The notes under the pieces were generated by a model. The model made no database searches. It was not told where the DNA came from and saw nothing but the letters and a program-made list of their open reading frames with translations. DNA of 64,000 nt from an uncultured Flavobacteriaceae bacterium. Lineage in GTDB: Bacteria > Bacteroidota > Bacteroidia > Flavobacteriales > Flavobacteriaceae. Shown here piece by piece: positions 9,942 to 18,127 of this stretch. The stretch's first letter is position 1. Each line of letters opens with the position of its first letter. Location of the stretch: contig CANKZG010000002.1 in assembly GCA_947488435.1 (NCBI GenBank), positions 186,001 through 250,000 on the forward strand, written 5' to 3'. The position numbers were made by a program, and so were the translations under genes.

Positions 9942-10076
9942 TATTATTTAATTTAATTACAAGCAATGAAGGTATTTGCCAACAAATGTATAATATTATT
10001 TTGAATACCACAATATTAAGTTAGAAAAAGCCAACATTATAAATTTAAAAAATAAATAAAGTTAGTTTTTACCAAC
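9927..10076 (-). promoter_or_regulatory. Four phased operator-like palindromes upstream of hipBA
   Basis: Four 16-bp sites fit GTTrGn-N4-nCCAAC: 9927-9942 (GTTGGTTTTTACCATT), 9968-9983 (GAAGGTATTTGCCAAC), 10020-10035 (GTTAGAAAAAGCCAAC) and 10061-10076 (GTTAGTTTTTACCAAC). Their centres are 41, 52 and 41 bp apart, close to 4, 5 and 4 helical turns, so all face the same side of the helix. E. coli hipBA is also controlled by four HipB operators. Site 2 touches the -7 element of the hipBA promoter and site 1 covers the hipB start codon, as expected for autorepression. Confidence 0.7.
9983..10013 (-). promoter_or_regulatory. hipBA promoter (TTG-N20-TACATTTG)
   Basis: Read on the minus strand, TTG (complement of 10011-10013) is followed by 20 nt and then TACATTTG (complement of 9983-9990). 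This is a full match to the Bacteroidota sigma-factor consensus TTG...TAnnTTTG. The predicted start of transcription, about 5-8 nt past the -7 box, gives a hipB leader of about 35 nt. The -7 box abuts operator site 2. Confidence 0.75.
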
Positions 10077-10077
10077 A

Positions 10078-10536
10078 TTATTTCCTAAAAAATTGTAATT
10101 TATATGAATCGCGGGTAAATTTTAAAAAGGCTGTTCGGACCGGTAGATAGAGTTCCGGAAATATTTCATCAATTGTGAATTCTGTTACAATTTCAGGAAA
10201 TTTGTCCCGTAAGGCAGCACTTTTCACTAGCACTGAGTCTTCCAATTCAGCGATTATACGGCGGTTTCTAAAGATAGCAGCAATTTGCTCCTTATGTTGT
10301 TCCGTACTAGGATATTTTCCGCAAAGTTCTATCGGATCATAGGTTATGCATTGTATGCGTTGTTCAAATTGCGCTTTACGAAGTAGTATAAGAACGTTTT
10401 GCCATTCTTGAGCCTCCTTACTTTGCAATAGTACACCTTTTAATTGAAGCTTACCTATACTATCCAATTTTTGGGCAGGGATTTCTTGAGAGCACAGTAG
10501 GCATACCAATACCATAACGGAATAGAAATATCGCAT
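10078..10536 (-). CDS. Small secreted protein of unknown function
   Basis: I do not recognise this 152-residue protein. It begins with a clear Sec signal peptide (MRYFYSVMVLVCLLCSQEIPAQ), probably cut after the second AQ-type alanine, so the mature part of about 130 residues is periplasmic or secreted. It is mostly helical and charged, with two cysteines near each other (QCITYDPIELCGKYP) that could form a disulfide. It lies 49 bp downstream of the FAD dehydrogenase gene on the same strand and could share its transcript. Its stop codon is next to the farthest hipBA operator, so the intergenic space to hipB is entirely regulatory. Function unknown. Confidence 0.7.
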   Translation of the reverse strand: MRYFYSVMVLVCLLCSQEIPAQKLDSIGKLQLKGVLLQSKEAQEWQNVLILLRKAQFEQRIQCITYDPIELCGKYPSTEQHKEQIAAIFRNRRIIAELEDSVLVKSAALRDKFPEIVTEFTIDEIFPELYLPVRTAFLKFTRDSYKLQFFRK

Positions 10537-10585
10537 ATGTTTTAAAACACAAACTTCGTTCCATACCTTGAATACCGCAGTGTAA

Positions 10586-12136
10586 TTAATAGTTGTTTAT
10601 TGCTGCTTGAGCGCAACGTTCCCCATCCATTGCGGCAGAAACAATTCCTCCAGCATAACCACCACCTTCTCCGCACGGAAAAAGTCCTTTTATCTCAGGA
10701 TGTTCCAATAGATCATTTCTTGGAATAGTAATAGGTGATGATGTACGTGATTCCACACCAATAACGTTAGCTTCCTCTGTAAAATAACCGTGCATTTTTT
10801 GTCCAAAAGCCTGAAACCCTTTGCGTAATCTTCCCCCAATAATTTTGGGCAATAAGGAGTGCATAGGCACAGATTTTAAACCAGGCTGATAAGATGTTTC
10901 ATTAAGATCAGGTGATAACTTCCCGTTTACAAAATCGGTTAGTCGTTGTGCAGGAGCTGTTTGATTACGACCTCCTGAGGTAAAAGCTAAACGTTCTAAG
11001 CTTTTTTGATATTCCAAACCTTTTAAGGGACCATATTGTTCGTATGAAGGAATATCTTTATCGATATTGATTTCCACAACAATGCCGGAGTTTGCAAATA
11101 GATTGTTTCGCTTAGAGGGAGACATGCCATTTACAACAACTTCTCCTGATGCCGTGGCAGCAGGAACAATAAACCCTCCCGGACACATGCAAAACGAATA
11201 AACACCTCGTTCCTTAACCTGATGAACCAAACTATAAGCTGCAGGTGGTAACAATTCATTACGATTTCCTTCGCAGTGATATTGAATACGATCAATAATA
11301 TGCTGGGGGTGCTCTACTCGAACGCCCATAGCAAAGGATTTTGCTTGCAACGCTATCTTTTTTTTATGTAAAAGATAAAAGATATCTCGCGCCGAATGTC
11401 CTGTAGCTAAGATAACTCGCTCAACGGTCATTTCCCTGCCATGCTGCAATTGAATTGCTTTGATACGATTATTGCTAATCGTAAAATCCGTTACCCTACT
11501 TTCAAAATGAATTTCTCCTCCATGCTGTTTTATGGTCTCTCTTATATTAGCAACAATCTTGGGCAATTTATTTGTACCAATATGTGGATGGGCATCAATT
11601 AAAATCTGTTCTGTGGCTCCATGAAATACCAAGCTTTCAAAAATTCGACGTACGTCTCCACGCTTTAAACTTCGCGTGTATAACTTCCCATCAGAATAGG
11701 TTCCGGCACCACCTTCACCAAAACAGTAGTTAGAATCTTCTCCTACAATATGATCTTGGTTAATAGCCTTTAAATCCCTCCTACGCTCTTTCACATCCTT
11801 TCCACGCTCTAAAACAATAGGCTTAAAGCCAAGTTCCAAACAGCGAAGTGCAGCCCACATACCAGCAGGACCAAAACCTATAATATGAATAGGTTTCGCA
11901 CCGGAAACATCCTTATAATCAAAAGAATACGAATTTTCCGAAGGTAGTTCGCCAATGTAAACCGCTAGTTTATAATTAAAGTAAATTGTTGACTTGCGAG
12001 CATCTATAGATTTCCGTAATACCTTAACTATAACCGTTTCTTTTGATACCTCTAAGTGATTCGCAGCTTTTTCGACCAAAATTCCTTCTTGTACGGCTTC
12101 CTGAAGTGTAACTCGAATCTGAATAGTTTTGATCAT
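10586..12136 (-). CDS. FAD-dependent dehydrogenase (NAD(P)/FAD oxidoreductase, COG2509-like)
   Basis: This 516-residue flavoprotein has an N-terminal extension of about 80 residues, then a dinucleotide-binding motif IIGFGPAGMWAALRCLELGF at about residues 85-105. The flavin-contact motifs GEGGAGTYSDGKLYTR and LATGHSARDIF follow. A C-terminal FAD motif reads GLFPCGEGGGYAGGIVSAA. This layout is that of the uncharacterised FAD-dependent dehydrogenases common in Bacteroidota and Firmicutes, whose substrate has not been firmly established. A CMCPGG segment near residue 315 is conserved in this group. The start at 12136 gives the usual N-terminus (MIKTIQIRV). It is 29 bp downstream of the M1 peptidase gene. 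Confidence 0.82.
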   Translation of the reverse strand: MIKTIQIRVTLQEAVQEGILVEKAANHLEVSKETVIVKVLRKSIDARKSTIYFNYKLAVYIGELPSENSYSFDYKDVSGAKPIHIIGFGPAGMWAALRCLELGFKPIVLERGKDVKERRRDLKAINQDHIVGEDSNYCFGEGGAGTYSDGKLYTRSLKRGDVRRIFESLVFHGATEQILIDAHPHIGTNKLPKIVANIRETIKQHGGEIHFESRVTDFTISNNRIKAIQLQHGREMTVERVILATGHSARDIFYLLHKKKIALQAKSFAMGVRVEHPQHIIDRIQYHCEGNRNELLPPAAYSLVHQVKERGVYSFCMCPGGFIVPAATASGEVVVNGMSPSKRNNLFANSGIVVEINIDKDIPSYEQYGPLKGLEYQKSLERLAFTSGGRNQTAPAQRLTDFVNGKLSPDLNETSYQPGLKSVPMHSLLPKIIGGRLRKGFQAFGQKMHGYFTEEANVIGVESRTSSPITIPRNDLLEHPEIKGLFPCGEGGGYAGGIVSAAMDGERCAQAAINNY

Positions 12137-12165
12137 GTGATAAAATTACTGAATTATAGAAACAA

Positions 12166-14745
12166 CTATGGTTTGGTAAGGGTATTTAAAAGCGTTTGAG
12201 TCCGACTCAAATGATCCGTAGCTTGCAATAATTTCATTTTCAATTGTGGGTTTAAGTCAGGTTTTTTTTCCAAATATGTATGGAGTATGGCCAATGCTTC
12301 CTTATTACTATAGTTACCAATAGTACTATCTAACCAACCTTTAGGGAAGAAAATGTCTCCAGTTTGCTGAATTTCTTCCAAGAGGTCTAAACTAAGCGCT
12401 AATTGATCAATAGCAGTTTGTTGTCGCAATGGATGGTGTAGGTAATTGTTTGCAGTAAGAACCCAATTCTCCTTTGCTCTATTTTTTTCATCTTTAAAGG
12501 AAAGAAAAAAATTGGCTCTAGTAGCTTCATTTGAAGATAGCGAGGGTAGTAAAAATTCAAACCGTTTTAGTTTATCGGGGTTTTTAAGGCGTTGTTTCGC
12601 TTGGGCTAAAATATGGTCAACTTTGGAATGTTCATATAGGGCCAATTGCATTGCAATGTTGGTATAATCATCCGTATTGAGGTTTAAATGAGGGATCATC
12701 AAAGTTTTATCCCAGATCTGATATAAGGTTTTTTTACCTTGATCTGAATACGCAATATTTGAAAATAAATTAAATAAAGCTTTTGTTACTCTTGGAACAT
12801 CCTTAGCCTTTGTAAGTCGATCTAGGACATCTTTTTCCAAAGAAATCTGATGTATCAGGCGCTGTTTAGGGGTTAGATACCTCCAATATATATTCTGAAT
12901 ATTACTAATGATACCACGCAAAATAAGTTCATTTGATTCCGTAGCGATCCCTTTTTGAAAAAGTTCAAAGGCTTTAGCTAATGTTACGGTACCGTTTAAT
13001 GCGTTTTCATAAAGATTAATATAACTATATCCTCGTGTAAGATCATCAGTTATAAAAGGAATCTGATCAAGTTGTTCAGAGTCAATAGGAAAAATGCCAT
13101 AGCCCAAACCATTGGAGTTATAAAGAATCCCTAGGGGTTTTGCCAAGCCTGCTGCTTCCCCAACAGTGACTTTTCTGGTATTAAGAGTTACGTCTATTTT
13201 TTTAATGGAATCCTGATATATCAGAGCAATATCGAATAACTGAGGCCATATTTTATTTGAACCATCCTCTGCACTTTGTGATATACTTAGCGATTCAATG
13301 GTATTCTTATCGCTATACGAAATATAAGATTTGATAATAGGTCTCCCCGAGGAGTTTACCCAAACTTGACTCCACTCGTTTAAGTTCAATGCTGTTTTTT
13401 GGTCTAAAATGGCAATCAGGTCTTCCCATTTGGCATTTCCGTTGGCATAGGTTTTTATATAGGTTGCCAGTCCTTCTTGAAAAGACTTGGCACCTAAGGT
13501 GGTTTCCAATTGCCGCATCATTATAGGCGCTTTGTTATAAATTATACTTCCGTATAAAGAACCCGCATTATTGAGATTAGTTAAGTTTTGTCTCATGGCA
13601 TTGGCTCCTTTGGTGCGGTCTACGTTGTAAGCCCTTGGATAATGGGCAGTTACAAACTGTAGTTCATGATTGATATCTGGAAAAGCGGGATTAATAATCT
13701 TATCTGCCATAAGATTCGCAAAAACTTCTTTCATCCATACATCATCAAACCATTGCATCGTAACTAAATTTCCGAACCACATGTGAGCCGTTTCATGTGC
13801 AATAAGTTTTGCTCTTCTAATTGCTCTGCTTTGTGTTGCAGTACTATCCAGAAAGAGTGAAGACTCACGATATTGAATGGCTCCTGTATGCTCCATACCT
13901 CCATATTGAAAACCGGGAATGGTTGCAAAATCGAATTTTTGAAACGGAAACTTATGATTGGTATAATTTTCTAAAAAATCCAGCGCCTGTTGATGTAAAT
14001 TAAAAATAGGGTCGGTACTAGCCGTTATTTTTGCGGCATCGGTTTCACGAAATAACATATTCATTTCAAATGCAGCGTTTCTATGCTGTATGGCTTCAAA
14101 TTTTCCAGCAACAAACGAAAACAGGTATGTACTCATTTTATCTGTTTTCTTAAAGTAATGACCTTTAAAATCACCTGTTACTTCCTCTTTTAATAATTTA
14201 CCACCCCCTAACACTTTCCAATGCTTTGGTGCATGCACAGTTAACTCGTAATTAGCTTTTATGTTAGGCTGGTCAAAACAAGGGAATAAGGTTCTGGCTC
14301 TATCTGGAACCAGTAGGGTGTATAGGTAATCTTCATTTCGATTTAAGGATTGTTCTCCTGCAATGAAATGGATACGAATCTTGTTTTTACCCAGCATTAA
14401 ATATTTGGTTGGGATTACCAAATGTTCTTTAGTAAAGGTTACGGGAATATCAGAATTATTGACTTGTAAGGATAGCGGTAAGTTAGGATCTTGAGTAAAA
14501 TCAAAATACAACGGTTTACTTAAATCATTAATGGTAAGTTCCGTTGTGAGTTTAGCAGGAATGGAATCCTCCAATTGTTCAGGTATTGCAAAAGTAAGTT
14601 GATATGTAACATCAGAAACTTGTTTGCTGCGATATAATGCCAATTCCTTTGAAACCCCAGTGGTTAGTAATTTGGCGTTACTTGTTTTTTTTTCGCAAGA
14701 AATTATAAGGGCAATAAGGAGAATAAGACAGCACTTTTTTTTCAT
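12166..14745 (-). CDS. M1-family aminopeptidase, lipoprotein
   Basis: This is a zinc aminopeptidase of the ERAP/PepN type that removes N-terminal residues from peptides. The first 17 residues form a lipoprotein signal ending in LIISC, so it is predicted to be anchored to the outer membrane or periplasmic face. The exopeptidase motif is GGMEH (282-286). The zinc site is HETAH (317-321), with the third ligand Glu340 exactly 18 residues after the second His, as in active M1 enzymes. A long helical C-terminal domain (about 500-859) resembles the ERAP1-like domain. At 859 residues it is complete. It is one of three M1-related proteins in the window, and this one looks catalytically intact. Confidence 0.92.
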   Translation of the reverse strand: MKKKCCLILLIALIISCEKKTSNAKLLTTGVSKELALYRSKQVSDVTYQLTFAIPEQLEDSIPAKLTTELTINDLSKPLYFDFTQDPNLPLSLQVNNSDIPVTFTKEHLVIPTKYLMLGKNKIRIHFIAGEQSLNRNEDYLYTLLVPDRARTLFPCFDQPNIKANYELTVHAPKHWKVLGGGKLLKEEVTGDFKGHYFKKTDKMSTYLFSFVAGKFEAIQHRNAAFEMNMLFRETDAAKITASTDPIFNLHQQALDFLENYTNHKFPFQKFDFATIPGFQYGGMEHTGAIQYRESSLFLDSTATQSRAIRRAKLIAHETAHMWFGNLVTMQWFDDVWMKEVFANLMADKIINPAFPDINHELQFVTAHYPRAYNVDRTKGANAMRQNLTNLNNAGSLYGSIIYNKAPIMMRQLETTLGAKSFQEGLATYIKTYANGNAKWEDLIAILDQKTALNLNEWSQVWVNSSGRPIIKSYISYSDKNTIESLSISQSAEDGSNKIWPQLFDIALIYQDSIKKIDVTLNTRKVTVGEAAGLAKPLGILYNSNGLGYGIFPIDSEQLDQIPFITDDLTRGYSYINLYENALNGTVTLAKAFELFQKGIATESNELILRGIISNIQNIYWRYLTPKQRLIHQISLEKDVLDRLTKAKDVPRVTKALFNLFSNIAYSDQGKKTLYQIWDKTLMIPHLNLNTDDYTNIAMQLALYEHSKVDHILAQAKQRLKNPDKLKRFEFLLPSLSSNEATRANFFLSFKDEKNRAKENWVLTANNYLHHPLRQQTAIDQLALSLDLLEEIQQTGDIFFPKGWLDSTIGNYSNKEALAILHTYLEKKPDLNPQLKMKLLQATDHLSRTQTLLNTLTKP

Positions 14746-14760
14746 ATCAGTAGGATACTT

Positions 14761-14976
14761 TTATCGAATTATTGATTTTAAATACAATTGTTCCACTTTG
14801 GTCCTAGCCCAAGGTGTTCTTCGTAAAAAAGTAAGACTGGATTTTATGGAAGGATCGTGCGTAAAACAACGAATTTTTATACGATTTCCCAGTTCTTCCC
14901 AACCAAACTTTTCTTGCAACTCGGTAACCATTGTTGCCAATTTAATACCATGAAGGGGATTATTGGGTTGTTTCAT
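14761..14976 (-). CDS. VF530 family DNA-binding protein (DUF2132)
   Basis: The 71-residue protein matches the small VF530 family almost end to end: [40 protein letters not shown] and [21 protein letters not shown] structure from this family shows a four-helix fold, and DNA binding has been proposed for it; a cellular role has not been established. It is 15 bp upstream of the M1 peptidase gene on the same strand, so the two may be co-transcribed. The start ATG gives the normal length. The call is secure at family level. Confidence 0.88.
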   Translation of the reverse strand: MKQPNNPLHGIKLATMVTELQEKFGWEELGNRIKIRCFTHDPSIKSSLTFLRRTPWARTKVEQLYLKSIIR

Positions 14977-15082
14977 AATATTTTAGGGCTTAACAAGGTT
15001 TATTTAAGGAATTGCGTTTAGATGTTTTAAAGCATTGGAAACCTATAGGTAAAAATAAAGAATGAATTAAATTCAAATACAT

Positions 15083-15844
15083 TTAATCTTCAATTTCTGA
15101 GGCTATGGCAGCTATAATTATCTCTATATTTTCACGTAGTGGAATGTAGTACCCTTGTTGGGTGGTTCCTAAAATGGCTTGATAAAGAATAATATTGTTT
15201 TCAAAAGTGATAGCATTAAAAATTTCTTTGGCATCTTCATTAGTTGCAGTTAACAGCTCCTCATCTCCTTTACCAATAGCACCAAATATTTTTCGTAAAC
15301 TTCCCGTTTGTACCACATGATCTGCCAATTTGGTTCTAAAACTTATTGCTCCTTCTTCTTGATTTTTTATCAGTTCCAATGCATTTTCGAAAGCGACTAT
15401 TCTCTGCCGTAATGTATCATTGCTTAATTTACTTAGATTCCCAGAGGAGATAATATCGGATAAAACACCAGTATTTGGAGTATAAATAATTTCGTAACGC
15501 AGTGATTCCCCTAGGGCTATGCTAACTTCCTTTTCAGGAGTTTTTTGTAATTGTTTAGCATCAAATAGCGTTAATAGCTTTCCGAGCGAACCTACTAACT
15601 TTTCACTTTTAGCAATGTCTTTCTTTATAAGATGCAAATTGGTTGAGAATTCGGTATGCAAAGATGTTAAGTATGCCTGTTCCTCTTGTCGTAATTTTTT
15701 AGATGCGTTCCAATTGTTTACCTGTAAGGCTATTAAAATACCGATAACAACCAATACAATTTCTCCAATGGCATAGGCAAGATACTTAGTTACATTTCCT
15801 TGCGATAATAAGGTTTTACGAATTTTGCGAAAGATTTTGATCAT
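15083..15844 (-). CDS. DUF6090-type membrane-anchored protein
   Basis: This 253-residue protein shows the Flavobacteriia pattern of a short basic N-terminus (MIKIFRKIRKTLLSQG), a YAIGEIVLVVIGILIALQVN transmembrane helix at about residues 25-44, then a N-W-N motif and a mostly helical domain beginning RQEEQAYLTSLHTEF. This is the DUF6090 family, whose function is unknown and which often occurs in many paralogues per genome. The soluble part is probably periplasmic. It stands alone on the minus strand with 133 bp upstream and 106 bp downstream. No promoter of the full consensus was found upstream. Confidence 0.8.
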   Translation of the reverse strand: MIKIFRKIRKTLLSQGNVTKYLAYAIGEIVLVVIGILIALQVNNWNASKKLRQEEQAYLTSLHTEFSTNLHLIKKDIAKSEKLVGSLGKLLTLFDAKQLQKTPEKEVSIALGESLRYEIIYTPNTGVLSDIISSGNLSKLSNDTLRQRIVAFENALELIKNQEEGAISFRTKLADHVVQTGSLRKIFGAIGKGDEELLTATNEDAKEIFNAITFENNIILYQAILGTTQQGYYIPLRENIEIIIAAIASEIED

Positions 15845-15977
15845 CGTAGTATGGGAAGGTTAAACAATACATTAGGAATGTTTTAAAGATATGCAAAATA
15901 AGAATAACCGCTTGCTACATTTAAAGATCGCAACCCCATTGTTTTTCTCATTAAAAGGAACGAAAAAGTAAAGGGTA

Positions 15978-16868
15978 TTACTTCGAATTTTCTAAGCCTT
16001 CAAAAACCAGCTGAATAAAGAGCTCTGTGGTAATAAATGTACCGTTCCATCGTTCTGCATAATCTGATAAAATCCCCGAATTTATCAATTCTTCCTTACT
16101 TCTTCCTGAGTTTTTGGCAGTAAGAATAATGTTCCTGGTTTCCTTGAGCATCATATGCAACTCCGCTACATCCGACTCCGTGGCAAGTGCTCCGTGTCCT
16201 GGGATGATAACCGTATCTGCATTCGCAATCGCCATAATTTTTTCTAAAACAGCAATCATTCCATCAATAGACCCCCCAGAATAGGCATCAATAAACGGAA
16301 AACCATAACGTACAAAGGTATCTCCGGTATGTAACACATTAGCATTCTTAAAATAAACTATTGCATCGCCATCCGTATGGGCCGCAGGGCCATGAATCAT
16401 TTGAATCTCTTCATTATTCAAATGCATTTTAAAACCTTCTTCAAAGGTAATCACGGGCCATCCGGATTTTTCCATAGCCTTTACATTCCAACCAAAAGGA
16501 GTTATGGTATGATCTTCTTGAAGTCTTTTTCGAACATTTTCATGCGCAATAATTTGGGCAGCTGAACCAAAAGCTTCATTGCTTCCGGCGTGATCAAAAT
16601 GCCAGTGCGTATTAAATACATATTTGATCGGTTGGGAGGTGATTTCCTTTACCGCATTTTTAATTTTATCGCCCAACTCACGATATTGATCATCTATCAT
16701 GAATACGCCTTCAGCACCTACAAACAATCCAATGTTTCCGCCAGCACCTTGAAGCATGTAGATATTATCCGTAATCTTAGTGGATTTCATTTCAACCTTA
16801 CTAAAATCTTGGGCTTTGGTTGTATTACATGCTAAGATTACAAGAAGGATTGCTAATACCTGTTTCAT
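15978..16868 (-). CDS. Secreted metallo-beta-lactamase-fold hydrolase
   Basis: The 296-residue protein starts best at the ATG at 16868, because MKQVLAILLVILACNTTKAQ is a normal signal peptide; an in-frame ATG at 16904 would add 12 residues in front. The zinc motif HWHFDHAGS is intact. Further ligand regions are AAHTDGDAIVYF, HTGDTFVRYGF and IIPGHG. The pattern fits the SoxH/quinoprotein-relay group of the superfamily more than true class B beta-lactamases, so antibiotic hydrolysis should not be assumed. It is periplasmic or secreted by prediction. It is a single gene, 180 bp from leuB. Confidence 0.85.
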   Translation of the reverse strand: MKQVLAILLVILACNTTKAQDFSKVEMKSTKITDNIYMLQGAGGNIGLFVGAEGVFMIDDQYRELGDKIKNAVKEITSQPIKYVFNTHWHFDHAGSNEAFGSAAQIIAHENVRKRLQEDHTITPFGWNVKAMEKSGWPVITFEEGFKMHLNNEEIQMIHGPAAHTDGDAIVYFKNANVLHTGDTFVRYGFPFIDAYSGGSIDGMIAVLEKIMAIANADTVIIPGHGALATESDVAELHMMLKETRNIILTAKNSGRSKEELINSGILSDYAERWNGTFITTELFIQLVFEGLENSK

Positions 16869-17048
16869 AAAAAGTGTCTTTAAGTAAATTATATTGCACT
16901 GCAATAGTACTAAAAAACGAGCCTATGACAAAGCCTTAGCAATGGTCCTTTTTAAACAAAAAACTCCCATTATCATTTATTCTTAAGATTGAAACGGCAA
17001 AAAGTGTTTGATTAAGGTATCATCACGAACTTAAGCAAGAAACTTTAA

Positions 17049-18104
17049 TTAGATACATGCTGCTAACCAATCCCCAACTTCGCTGGTTTTGTATGCTTTA
17101 CCACCATCAGCTAAATCTTCAGTAACAATACCTTTGGCCAGAGAGGTATTTACTGCGCTGCGAATTACTTCGGCTTCTTCCTTAAGATCCAAATCCTCAA
17201 ATAGCATTGCTGCTGATAATACAGTAGCGAGAGGATTGGCAATATCTTTTCCTGCCGCTTGAGGGTAAGATCCATGTATGGGTTCATATAAGGATGTTTT
17301 TGTGCCTAAAGATGCAGAAGGCATTAACCCCATGGAACCAGATATTACGGAAGCTTCATCCGTTAAAATATCTCCAAACAAATTTTCCGTAATTAAGACA
17401 TCATATGAATTAGGCCATTGCACCAAGCGCATGGCTACTGCATCTACAAATTCGTAAGAAACTTTAACCTCCGGATAATCACTTTCCATAGCCTGCACAG
17501 TTTCTCTCCATAATCGCGACGATTCTAATACATTAGCTTTATCTACACAACAGAGTTTTTTGGAACGTTTCATTGCCATCTCAAATCCCTTTTTTGCCAA
17601 CCGTTGCACTTCGGCACGGGTATATGTACAGGTGTCATAGGCCGTATTTCCATTGTCTTCGCGACCTCTTTTTCCAAAGTAAATTCCTCCCGTAAGTTCT
17701 CTCAAAAAAATAAGATCTGTACCTTCAATACGTTCCTGTTTTAAAGGAGACTTATCAATTAAAGAGGGGAAAGTAAAAGTTGGTCTTACATTGGCAAACA
17801 AACCCAATTTTTGACGCATTTTCAGTAGTCCCTGTTCGGGACGTACTTTCGCAGAAGGATCATTATCGAAACGTGGGTGACCTATAGCTCCAAACAAAAC
17901 AGCATCTGCTGCTTCGCAAATAGCATGGGTTTCATCTGGATAGGGTTCTCCAACTGCATCAATGGCTGCAGCACCTGTTAATGCCGGTGTCCAATTAATA
18001 GTGTGATCAAATTTTGTAGCGACAGCATTACATACTTTAACGGCCTGATCTATTACTTCAGGACCTATACCATCTCCCGCTAATAGCGCTATGTTTAATT
18101 TCAT
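17049..18104 (-). CDS. leuB: 3-isopropylmalate dehydrogenase
   Basis: LeuB oxidatively decarboxylates 3-isopropylmalate with NAD to give the leucine precursor 4-methyl-2-oxopentanoate. The 351-residue length is normal. Family motifs are present: LLAGDGIGPEVIDQAVKV at the N-terminus, the substrate loop FLRELTGGIYFGKRG, the catalytic Tyr/Lys region with CCVDKANVLESSRLWR, the metal-binding NLFGDILTDEASVISGSMG, and the coenzyme loop GLMPSASLG with EPIHGS. It is the last gene of leuC-leuD-leuA-leuB, 23 bp after leuA. The same enzyme can also act on 3-methylmalate if the citramalate route operates here. Secure call. Confidence 0.95.
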   Translation of the reverse strand: MKLNIALLAGDGIGPEVIDQAVKVCNAVATKFDHTINWTPALTGAAAIDAVGEPYPDETHAICEAADAVLFGAIGHPRFDNDPSAKVRPEQGLLKMRQKLGLFANVRPTFTFPSLIDKSPLKQERIEGTDLIFLRELTGGIYFGKRGREDNGNTAYDTCTYTRAEVQRLAKKGFEMAMKRSKKLCCVDKANVLESSRLWRETVQAMESDYPEVKVSYEFVDAVAMRLVQWPNSYDVLITENLFGDILTDEASVISGSMGLMPSASLGTKTSLYEPIHGSYPQAAGKDIANPLATVLSAAMLFEDLDLKEEAEVIRSAVNTSLAKGIVTEDLADGGKAYKTSEVGDWLAACI

Positions 18105-18127
18105 TAGTTGCTAATTTAATTTTTGAT

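Noticed and set aside
15978-16868. Carbapenemase or other resistance beta-lactamase
   Set aside because: The zinc motif is that of the superfamily in general, and the surrounding sequence fits SoxH-like hydrolases better than class B enzymes.
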